Shown here: positions 55,960-64,000 of the stretch, one piece after another
Layout of the letters: each line of letters starts with the position of its first letter
Position numbering within the stretch: position 1 is the stretch's first letter
Assembly: GCA_946894095.1 (NCBI GenBank)
Contig: OX335655.1
Span: 17,174,001-17,238,000, forward strand
DNA length: 64,000 nt
Source of the DNA: Incurvaria masculella
Lineage: Eukaryota > Arthropoda > Insecta > Lepidoptera > Incurvariidae
Direction: 5' to 3'
The notes under the pieces: generated by a model
Told to the model about the DNA's origin: nothing
The model's input: only the letters and a program-made list of their open reading frames with translations
The model's database searches: none
Position numbers and translations under genes: made by a program

Positions 55960-56680
55960 TTTGCAGCACCGCCCCAACAAGTAATACATTACTTGAGTAT
56001 AGACTGGCACAGAAATGTGTAAACTAGCTTCAAGATGGATTTGTCGGAAATGTTGGGAATATTGCGAAAAACAGAAATAAGTTTCCTCACTCTTGACGCC
56101 AAGGTTCTGATATGCAGGTTTTCATCTAGAATTACTCCTTACATACATAAGTATTTGATCTGCGTAACCTTTTCTAGAGTTTCGCAGGAGCACTGAGCGA
56201 AGTTTATTTGGGCTGCGTTCATGTCGCAAGAGTGAATACACAGGGAGTGTGTTGGTTGAGTCAGGTTGATATGCCTTTGTTATGCTAAAACTCATGTAGT
56301 TATTTTTATTTATGTTTAACGTTAGGAGGTTATTGGATAGACAGTTTTTAATCATTGAGAGACCATTATCTGCAAGAGTATAAGCTTCATCCCAAGAAGA
56401 CGCTGTGAAGATTAATACAGTGTCATCTGCGTATGTGATGATTTTACATCCTTTTGTTATTTTTGAGCTAATTTCATCAATGTTGATAAGAAATAAGACT
56501 GGTCCTAAAACGCTTCCTTGTGGAACACCGTATTCTACGTTTATTTGAGAGCTTACTACTCCATTTACGCGTACTTGTTGTTTCTTCGTAGCTTTCAAAC
56601 CATTCTAGCGGACCTCCTCTGACATCTAAGCGTTCAAGTTTGGCAAGTAGTAGTGAGTTGCGTTCGTAATTGGTTTGCTG
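55960..56680 (-). pseudogene. LINE reverse transcriptase fragment, reverse strand
   Basis: The reverse strand reads QINVEYGVPQGSVLGPVLFL, then KIITYADDTVLIFTASSWDE and LSNNLLTLNINKNNYMSFSI. It is a CR1-like polymerase palm with YADD, truncated at both sides, with frame breaks near 56230. Confidence 0.88.
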
Positions 56681-56879
56681 CTCTTTGTAATATGAAATAT
56701 GAAACGAAAACGTGGCTACGTTCTTCCACTAAATGGGTGAGTTTCTGTCGCCACTCCGGTCCTCACTTGCTACATGATCTACATGCTATTCCAATTCCAA
56801 ACTAACATGGATGTGAACGTAAAACTATATAGAATTGCTAATCGTGTCGTCGCAATTCGCGTGTATTTCTCGACGTGTC

Positions 56880-57180
56880 GCGCGCCAATTAGGTGAATAT
56901 TAAATATGGCAGGGTTATTAGACCTATTCGACGTAACAAAACACAAACAATCTGTCCCCGTTGAAATTTGTAAGATGAAATGAAGCGCGAGACGAGTGCG
57001 GCGGGGTGGAGGTGGGGTGTGGGGGGGGGGGGTGGGAGCGGTCGGCGCGCGCCCAAAGAGCCCTTTGATGTTTGCCGACGGCCTAATGCACCGCCCCGCC
57101 CGCACCCGCGCCCGTCTCCCGCTCGCCTAACGTGATCATTAGCCATTTCATAATAATTCATCTTGTTTGTTGTGCGAGGG
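56880..57180. promoter_or_regulatory. unique block with G-run and possible TCF/homeodomain sites
   Basis: Contains a C/G-rich low-complexity run (57000-57050), CCCTTTGATGT (a TCF/LEF-like core) and AATTAG/ATTAGCC cores. It shows no repeat structure. Regulatory role is inference only. Confidence 0.25.
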
Positions 57181-57316
57181 AGTATCCCACTATTTGTTAC
57201 GTTTCACGCTTCACACGCGGCGACCGGGATTCGATCACCGAAAACGAATTAAGATCGCGTTTTGGGTTTTTGCCCTTTGCGGATCGAACGAAGAAATCAA
57301 AACCAATTTAATGCGA

Positions 57317-57720
57317 TTATAAAACCCGACCGAGGACTCGCACGCGAAGGGTTCGGTACCATGCCTAAAAATCATGCTTCTCGTATGTGGCCCGAAGAAA
57401 AAAGTGCACAAGTGGCATCATGTGTTTTTTTCGCGACTTCACCGTATGGCCAAAGCGTGCATATAAGCGTATGGCATCGTATGCCAACCAGTCCAAAGAT
57501 CGCGGCCGCGCGCGTATTTGCTCCCGAAAGCGTTTGCCATAGTCAGTTTCCACCTGCAAAAACCCCTCCAATACGTCTGCAACTATGTTTTCGTGTGGCA
57601 TGCACGTTTAGGTTGGGTGGGTGTAGTTTCAGAAGATTTTAGACAGCGGGCCTCATAGTAAACGTGCTGGATGGCTCCTTCCTTTTAGATCTCATATCGG
57701 GCACGGAACCCTAAAAAGGG
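57317..57720 (-). repeat. strongly diverged hairpin-ended repeat
   Basis: The left side (GACTCGCACGCGAAGGGTTC) and the right end (GGCACGGAACCCTAAAAA) belong to the family. The middle is unrecognisable and may be replaced. Confidence 0.5.
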
Positions 57721-57829
57721 GGCTGGGTAGGATCATAACTCAACGATAAGGCAAAATACAAACTAAAGAATGTTTACTGGCGTCATGCGTCATAAGTTCC
57801 AGTCAAAATAGCAAAAAAAAAGTTGTCCT

Positions 57830-57863
57830 GGTTGCCAAATTTTAGAGATGGCAACCCTAATTT
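57830..57863. mobile_element. terminal fragment of the hAT-like family
   Basis: GGTTGCCAAATTTTAGAGAT followed by GGCAACCCTAA matches the right end of 42521-43170. Confidence 0.65.
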
Positions 57864-58029
57864 CGGACCATGATAACTTTCGAACGCCGTGTTATTCTGC
57901 CAAGGGAACTTAAATTTACCAGTAAACATGGTACGAGATGCAACTAAAAGTCAGATTGAATCACTCACTTGTCTGTTCACTCCGCGAGTTCTTTTACCCT
58001 GGTAATATCAGGCCATGCACGTTTCCAGA

Positions 58030-58298
58030 GACACTTATCCAGTGTCAGCTGTTAACCCTCTCTCGACACCGCCTCCGCGGCGGAGGCTGCGGTGGAGGCG
58101 CGGCGCCGCGGCGGAGCCTGTGAGCTTCGTGTCATAATTCGCGACATTCGCACTCGGGCGGGACTCCTCCGCCGCGCGAGGCCGGGCGGCAGACGCGGCG
58201 GCGGCGGCGGTTGCGGTGGACGGCGGCGCGGTGCGGTGGCGGCGCGGAGGTGGGGCACAGTACACCGCGCGCGGCGAGATGCGACGTGCGCGCAAGCT
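58030..58298. other. very G+C-rich CGG/GCG block
   Basis: Dense GGCGGCGGC repeats. Long open frames on both strands are compositional. A CpG-island-like promoter is possible. Confidence 0.3.
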
Positions 58299-58299
58299 C

Positions 58300-58570
58300 C
58301 GTTTTTAGTGTTCCGTACCCAAAGGTTGAAAACGGAACCCTATTACTTAACCTCCTCTGTCCGTCCGTCCGTCCGTCTGACCGTCCGTCTGTCACAGGGC
58401 TGTATCTAATAAACCGTAATAGGTAGGCAGCTGAAGTTTTCATACAGTGTGTATTTATTTTGCCGCTGTAACAACACATAGATAAAATTGAAAAATATTA
58501 AAAATGTAAGTGAGTTTCCATACAAAATAACCTGATTTTTGAGTTAAATTTTGTACGATGGTACGGAACC
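58300..58570 (+). repeat. hairpin-ended interspersed repeat, 3' truncated
   Basis: Starts TTTTTAGTGTTCCGTACCCA, has a GTCC tract, and stops at GATGGTACGGAACC without the GAGTCC terminus. Confidence 0.85.
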
Positions 58571-58645
58571 AAACGCATTATGTTTAAGGTCTTATTAATA
58601 AGCTTGCTCCTCTTGTTAGGTTTTTTGATAGACCTGTATTGTAAA

Positions 58646-58695
58646 TAATCTGACACTAGATGTCAGAGCAAATGGCATCTGACATCTAGTGTCAT
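58646..58695. repeat. small perfect hairpin
   Basis: CTGACACTAGATGTCAGA is mirrored by TCTGACATCTAGTGTCA across a short loop. Confidence 0.8.
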
Positions 58696-59369
58696 GATCA
58701 CTGGCTTGGAAGCTAGAACTAAAAACCGCCTTATATGCATACGCACTGCTGCAATAATTAATTGAATTTAACAGTACAGTAAAGAAACAGTAATGTTCAC
58801 TCTTTCCCAAATTAGTGTTTGACTCTATCGTGGGAAATAGGTTGCGCAATAAAATATAAATACAGAAACATCGTTTCTTAATATGTTGTGATTTGAATGC
58901 TATGAAACGCTTTGCTTGTGTGTCATGTTGGGATATGTGTGTAGTGTGATAGGGTGTGTGGGTGTGGTGTAATGCGGGAGAAGAAAGAGAAACATGTATA
59001 AAATAGTTGGGTACCTTTTAAAGGTGTTACTAGCTAACTATACAGATAAATCCGTATTACACAAACATAAACACATTTACAGTATTAAAAACGAACGAAT
59101 CATTCTACAGGTAGTGGGCACAGTGTGTACAGTTATAGGAATTTAGCAAGCTAAGGAAACTGACCAATGTAGTGTAAAATAAATAAATGTGAAAGTAATG
59201 TGACAATGTAAAATTTAGAAGAACACAGTACAAACTTGATAAAAATATTAACACATTTAGTTAACCTAATGCAAAGCAATGCGTATAAAATACTAGAACA
59301 GAATGAATACAGGAAACACAGTTAATCAAAGATTGTTAATGGTTTAATTAATCAATCAAATGAGTTTGA

Positions 59370-59640
59370 TTGATTAATATAAATATAAATGATAAATACC
59401 AACAGGTCAAATTACAATTTGAATTCGTTGCCATTGCTGTGGAAACTCTTGGAGTGTGGAGCCAAGATGCAAAAAAATTTACCACAGATTTAGGAAAATT
59501 ACTCATCGAGTCATCGGGTGACCCTCGCGCATCGTCCTTCCTCCGTCAAAAAATAAGCCTAGCCATCCAGCGGGGGAACGCAGCCTCTGTTTTGGGAACA
59601 ATGCCTTTAGAATTTATAGAAGATATATTTTACCTATAAT
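59370..59640 (+). pseudogene. C-terminal fragment of a retrotransposon-type protein
   Basis: Reads FEFVAIAVETLGVWSQDAKK, LIESSGDPRASSFLRQKISL and AIQRGNAASVLGTMP. This AVETLG-W...GDPRS...LRQ-S-AIQRGNAAS pattern is the C-terminus of a widespread LINE-encoded reverse-transcriptase protein, from memory. No polymerase part is adjacent. Confidence 0.6.
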
Positions 59641-59646
59641 GAACTT

Positions 59647-59905
59647 TTAAATGTATATTACTGTTATTTTAAATTTTCGTGACCGTTTATTAAAAATATA
59701 TATACCCAAAAATGAGTCAATCAAACAAAGCAGCATTGTATTGATGGCTGAGTGAGAACCTATGTTAGTGCGTGTGCGATCTGTTTGGAAAGCCATTCGA
59801 TTTAGTAATCTACTTGAAGGACGAGGAACTTTAATGTTGATGCTCTGTAGCAGTTCAGGGCTGTCGATCAATACATTCGTTAATTTGTGTATGAACATCA
59901 ATATT
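59647..59905 (-). pseudogene. LINE C-terminal fragment, reverse strand
   Basis: The reverse strand reads MMFIHKLTNVLIDSPELLQS followed by INIKVPRPSSR, clearly related to [22 protein letters not shown] of the LINE at 16312-17270. It abuts the fragment on the opposite strand. Confidence 0.75.
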
Positions 59906-60179
59906 GAGAGAACGCAGCTTCTGTCGGCTTCGCGTTGCCTGCGCGGCGGCGTCGTGGCGGCAGATCAAAGCGAGCCGCCACAAAGGGCGGCCGCCGATGT
60001 TGATGAGCGCGGGGAAGTGGCGCTCCGAGCCACCCCCCCACCCCCGCTCCCACCCCCGCCAGCACCGCGCGTTTGACACGCCGGATATTGCCGCTGATAC
60101 CGCCCCCACCGCCCCACTCCCGGCGCGAACCCTTTGTAGCAAATAAATAGACTCGCACCGCGTCCCGTTTGTTGTTTAC

Positions 60180-60240
60180 ACCTTTGTCGAATACACGTCA
60201 TATTTCCCGTGTGTGGGGGGGTGGGGGGGGGGGGGGGGAA
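60180..60240. repeat. poly-G run
   Basis: A G homopolymer with few interruptions at about 60213-60238, next to unique sequence. Confidence 0.8.
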
Positions 60241-60244
60241 TTGC

Positions 60245-60555
60245 ACTGTCGCTTTTGTGCAACTCGCGATTCAATTAGACAATGGCCTCTCGCCGAATTT
60301 CGTTTGGTCCTTTGATGCGATTTCGGAGCGGACCGTTCCCTTGCATAGTCCGCTGGCTTAATTAATTGGATCGGATACACCTTAATTAATTTCCTTTTAG
60401 TGGAGTTTTGGAGCTCCTGGCTGAACATCAATGGCGCCGAGTCGACAGGTGCTCGGCGCTCGGGTGGGACTGGCACAAAGTCACCTACCTGTTTCTTCGC
60501 TCGCTCTTGTGTGAATATAAAAGCCAAACGAATTCTAACGTGTGGCGGATTTTAA
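60245..60555. promoter_or_regulatory. unique block, candidate cis-regulatory element
   Basis: Nonrepetitive, with TCGCGATTCAATTAGACAAT, TTGGTCCTTTGATGCGATTT (TCF-like) and two TTAATTAATT cores. It could be a conserved enhancer; inference only. Confidence 0.3.
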
Positions 60556-60560
60556 CAGCA

Positions 60561-60681
60561 GTATTCAGAGTGTTCGTACTCACTTTAGTACGCGTATTAA
60601 GGTCGGACTAGACCAGATTTTGTATGGTTAGTCCGGTGCTAATTTCGTAGCACGTTTTGACAAGTTCTCTCTGAATACGAC
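60561..60681. mobile_element. short palindromic MITE (ATTCAGAG ends), copy 3
   Basis: GTATTCAGAGTGTTCGTACT and CTCTCTGAATACGAC, with TTAGTCCGGTGCTAATTTCG inside. Confidence 0.8.
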
Positions 60682-61254
60682 CGTAAGTAACTAGGTATCT
60701 GTATGTTGTATTTAATGAATGTGACATTGTCGTTATCTCAATTTGAGGTTATGCAACGGAATTTAAAATAAATCATTGTAGGTAATCAGATTTTAAAAAT
60801 GATGAGACACAAATTAGGTCTGGACATTTTGATATCTCAATCATTGCTGTCAAGATGCCTTTGCGTAGGATGAAAACGTGATATCAGCGCCATCTAGTGA
60901 TAGACGGCGAAGCTTTGTATTCATTCAAATATTATGTAATCGATAAATTCGTGGGCTGAAGTTATCCGTATATCGGGACTAAATGGCACCTGTGATAATG
61001 TGTGTCTATCGGTATATTTGCCTCCTTGTAACATGAGAAACGCTTACCCGATCTTGATGCGATCTATATACCTGAAAGCAAAGTCACATAGTCTCATAGC
61101 GTTACGAGATAACACACAATTTGATACAATTTGTTGTGATTCCGGCGTTAACTCGAACTAACGCTCGAAAGTGGAGTTATTTATTAGCGGACTTACGCTT
61201 AATTACCTAAGGGGTTAGCAGAAGTGTTAATTATGAGAGAAGTCGGGACATAGC

Positions 61255-61440
61255 TGACCCACCGTAATTAGCCAAATACACCCCATTCTCGAAGGTATTA
61301 GGTGCCATGCCAGGACCTTCCCTTTACGAGCACGGCTACATTTAGTTGGACGGAAAATCCGTTTGCATTGCTGCTTCGACTTTACATGAATCCAATGCGA
61401 AGGTACCAAGTTGTTGCTACCAACTCGCACTATTTTTTTC
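61255..61440 (-). mobile_element. SINE fragment
   Basis: CATTCTCGAAGGTATTAGGT, GCCATGCCAGGACCTTCCCT and CAATGCGAAGGTACCAA match the 63385-63795 family. Confidence 0.7.
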
Positions 61441-61500
61441 TGGGGGGGTGCACATCAATCGATGCTTGCAGCGTTGCCGACCGGGCATCGACGGATCAGG

Positions 61501-61740
61501 GGGCCCATTCAGGTAAGAGTGAGTTCGAGTTCGGGAGTGAGTTAACCTAAAAATAGCTGGGAAATATATTATTATTTAAATAACGGAACCGCTATCTATA
61601 CTTCCAACGTATTTACGGGACGGATCAGATTTTTACCTAACTGTAATGATGTTCATGAAGTGTGGAAACATGAACTATTAAAAAAAGTGAGTCAATATTT
61701 AGTGACGAATTCGAACTCACTCTTACCCTGAATGGAGCCC
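61501..61740. mobile_element. MITE with ~33-bp inverted repeats
   Basis: GGGCCCATTCAGGTAAGAGT then GAGTTCGAG is mirrored by CGAACTCACTCTTACCCTGA then ATGGAGCCC. Confidence 0.85.
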
Positions 61741-62348
61741 CTGCACCTCGTTATTAATTAGTGACAGCCGAGTCAGCTAGCCGCGGGAACTTGTCGCTTG
61801 TCGCGTCGAGCTTCAAATAAAATAACGGCGATCCGGTCGCCGCCGCCCCCGCGCCCGTCGGGGTCGGCTTGACGCTCGCGGAACACGTACTTAACATTTC
61901 ACCGCCTCAAAAGTATTTTAAGTAGAGGCGGGGCGGTCTCATTAGCAAGTCGCCGTGCTGTTTGTGTGTTTCCTCTCGCCACTCGCTTTGCCCCGCGCCG
62001 CCGCAGCCGCGCCCTCCCGCGCCCTCCCGCGCCCTCCCGCGCCCTCCCGCGCCCTGCCGCGCCCTAGCGCCACCCCCGGGCGCCGCCGGCTCGTTATTTC
62101 AGCGCTACATTCCGCGGGTGCCTCCATTGCGACCTGCCCTAGAGTTCCTCTTTCTACTCGTGTATGGCGTACTGACCTACGGCCTGAATTCCTCGTAAAC
62201 TCTGGACGAAGTGAGATTACCAGAAAAACACCGTAATAACTCTGTTACTGAGATGCGACGCTATTGAGCATTCGCAAACCTTCTGCCGCAAAGTGAAGTC
62301 ATTACGACTATAGCATTTTATTATTATTTTAAGTTGGGCTGCGAGCTT
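61741..62348. other. unique G+C-rich stretch with a 10-bp tandem repeat
   Basis: The 10-base unit CGCCCTCCCG is repeated about five times near 62009-62058. The flanks are CpG-rich. Open frames in several phases are compositional. No recognised gene. Confidence 0.4.
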
Positions 62349-62646
62349 TTTTAGGGTTCCGTACCCAAAGGGTGCCAACGGAACCCTATTCTAAGATTCC
62401 GCTGTCCGTCCGTCCGACCGTCCGGCCGTCCGTCTGTCACAGGGCTGTATCTCATGAATCGTAATAGGTAGGCAGCTGAAATTTTCACAGAGTGTGTATT
62501 TATTAGGCCGCTATAACAACAAATAGGTAAAATTTCAAAATAATAAAAATGAAAGGGGGCTCCCATACAAAAATCCTCGGTTTATCTTGTGCGATGGTAC
62601 GGAACCCTTCGTGGGCGAGTCCGACTCGAGCTTGGCCGGTTTTTAG
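62349..62646 (+). repeat. hairpin-ended interspersed repeat
   Basis: Full copy from TTTTTTAGGGTTCCGTACCC to GAGCTTGGCCGGTTTTTAG. Confidence 0.9.
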
Positions 62647-63384
62647 CCTCGCTGTCACTGCGACCTTTCCAGATCTATTGTGACTTTTCCCTTCTTACAG
62701 TTCACCCTCAATTCCTGCCTCCTTCAGGAAGTGCAGGATTTTTTGAGGTGTGATGACTTTGATGTCATCTGGGTCTAGTAAGTATCCCCCAAGGGTGGCA
62801 TTTCTTTTGTGAATTAGTATGCAATGCATGCTAATATAGCATGGTCACAGAATAAGTAAGGCATGGGTGTTGCATTCAGTTGACATAATGTTCAAGGCAT
62901 GCACATTTTCCGGGGTCTTTTATGGGGTTTCAGTCTAGTAAAGAAACAGCGCTGAAATTTTCGTTCTAATAATACTTGTAGAACTGCGCACAATCTTCTA
63001 CACTGTTATTAAAGAGGTAATGTTTTCTTTTTGTTTGTGCAGGGTAATCTTTTGAACTGCTGAACCGATTCTAAAAATCATTTCACCGATCAAAAGCTAC
63101 ATTATCCGTGTCTAACAAAGGCTATATTATGTTTTAATCATTAATAAAATTCCGGTGTGCGTGTTTTCGTAAATGCCCCCTAAACAGCTTGACTGATTTT
63201 GATGACATAATTGATATTTCTCAGATATTTTTCCAGGTGGCGCTGTTGTCGAGATCCAAATATATTTTTTATAACACACCCGCATTATCGGACTCAGCTC
63301 GTGTGATTGTCTCATTCAAATTGACCCGAGCCGAGCCGGGAACGTCCTCGATTCCTATCGATTCGATTTCTATATTCAGAGCTA
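62647..63384. other. stretch without recognised genes
   Basis: AT-rich. No repeat ends or exons supported, apart from AAT repeats at its right border that belong to the SINE tail. Confidence 0.4.
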
Positions 63385-63795
63385 TTATTATTATTATTTT
63401 ATGCGACCTGACATGGATGGCTAATGCCACACAACTACCGTTATGATATTAGCCCAATACACCACATTCCCGAAGGAATTTGCCATGCCAGGACCTTCCC
63501 TTTATGAGCACGGCTACATTGAACTGGATGGTAAACGAGGACAATTTTTCATTGCCGCTACGACCATCTTATCATCCAATGCGATGGTACCAACCCGGCG
63601 GGCTTAAACCCTACCACCTAGTAGGGGAAGGGGACCTACAGTTTTACATGGATTCCCAACCATGGAGCAGCTCGCATTCGTGACAAAATGCACTTATCGA
63701 ACTCGGACAGAGAAACAAAGTGGTGCATGTCTGAATTGAAACCGGACCTCTGGTACGCTAGGCCAGTCCCCGCGCCACTAGGCAACGAGCCGCAC
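63385..63795 (-). mobile_element. tRNA-derived SINE, nearly full length, reverse strand
   Basis: On the reverse strand the head (TGCCTAGTGGCGCGGGGACT, an A-box-like start, then AGAGGTCCGGTTTCAATTC, B-box-like) lies near 63795-63735. The body carries the family blocks. The 3' end is CATGTCAGGTCGCATAAAAT with an AAT tail. At least six related fragments are in the window. Confidence 0.85.
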
Positions 63796-64000
63796 CAAAA
63801 GTAGAGTATTCAACTAAAAAATTCAACGGAAAAAAGGCAATGATGTATGCAATCTACCGAATTTACCTGCTAGAGCCCTAACAACATCTCGCCCGTAAAT
63901 CTCTTCGATAATTTCTCCTCTTCATCCCCTCTCGGAAAACTCTATTTCTCTTCGTCACCAAGAAGTCTCGCAAACGTTGCGACGTCTCCGGCGACACTTT

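Noticed and set aside
58035..58479. Several overlapping open frames of about 100 codons on both strands
   Set aside because: They arise from GGC/GCG repeats and run into an interspersed repeat.
59855..60246. Overlapping open frames rich in Pro, Gly and Arg
   Set aside because: Compositional; bounded by a poly-G run and a LINE fragment, with no start or splice context.
61942..62236. Open frames encoding Arg/Ala/Pro repeats near 62 kb
   Set aside because: Produced by the 10-bp CGCCCTCCCG tandem repeat.

Overview
This is an animal genomic window, almost certainly from a moth or butterfly. Intron and intergenic DNA is AT-rich and packed with short interspersed elements of lepidopteran type: hairpin-ended repeats carrying GTCC/GGAC microsatellites, TTAA-flanked MITEs, Helitron-like ends finishing in CTAG, and tRNA-derived SINEs. 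Fragments of Jockey-, CR1- and I/LOA-like LINEs are also present. No bacterial-type gene organisation was seen.

Bases 2740-26703 carry one recognisable host gene on the + strand, the orthologue of BTAF1/Mot1 (TBP-associated Swi2/Snf2 ATPase). I resolve 18 consecutive exons. They total 3507 bases (1168 codons plus stop), and every intron phase closes. They cover the HEAT-repeat region that touches TBP, the whole two-lobed ATPase (GLGKT, DEGH, LSGTPIQ, GGLGLNL and DRAHRIGQ motifs) and the natural C-terminus. The N-terminal part of the protein lies upstream of the window. The exons are extremely G+C-rich islands in AT-rich introns.

The most striking feature is inside this gene. The third visible exon (5161-5303) is followed by an array of eight complete 165-bp units plus one partial unit (about 5304-6690). 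Each unit is a derivative of that exon with its own flanking intron, splice acceptor and splice donor. The units contain an in-frame stop if spliced through to the old donor. They also contain an internal GAG|GTAAAT donor that would define a 75-base, phase-0 mini-exon compatible with an otherwise unexplained phase-0 acceptor at 6850. The 5' halves differ from the functional exon mostly at third codon positions, while the 3' halves are nearly identical to it. A 3-unit (495-bp) higher-order duplication shows that the array grew by unequal exchange.

The introns hold LINE fragments (12.2-12.6, 16.3-17.3, 19.9-20.2, 21.15-21.67, 22.4-23.0 and 23.3-25.1 kb), MITEs, and a nested insertion at 12.7-13.3 kb.

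From 26.7 kb to the end I find no convincing protein-coding exon. There is one good candidate 5' UTR exon of another + strand gene (33008-33162), whose only ATG lies five bases before its donor, and a weaker first-exon candidate (about 52262-52494). Several unique GC-rich islands could be regulatory (42.3-43.7 with an hAT-like insertion inside, 49.25-49.5, 53.7-53.96, 56.9-57.2, 58.0-58.3, 60.25-60.55 and 61.74-62.2 kb). Many transposon remnants are present, including a possibly new 2.65-kb element at 34.8-37.45 kb and two head-to-tail Helitron-like copies at 46.39-48.38 kb.
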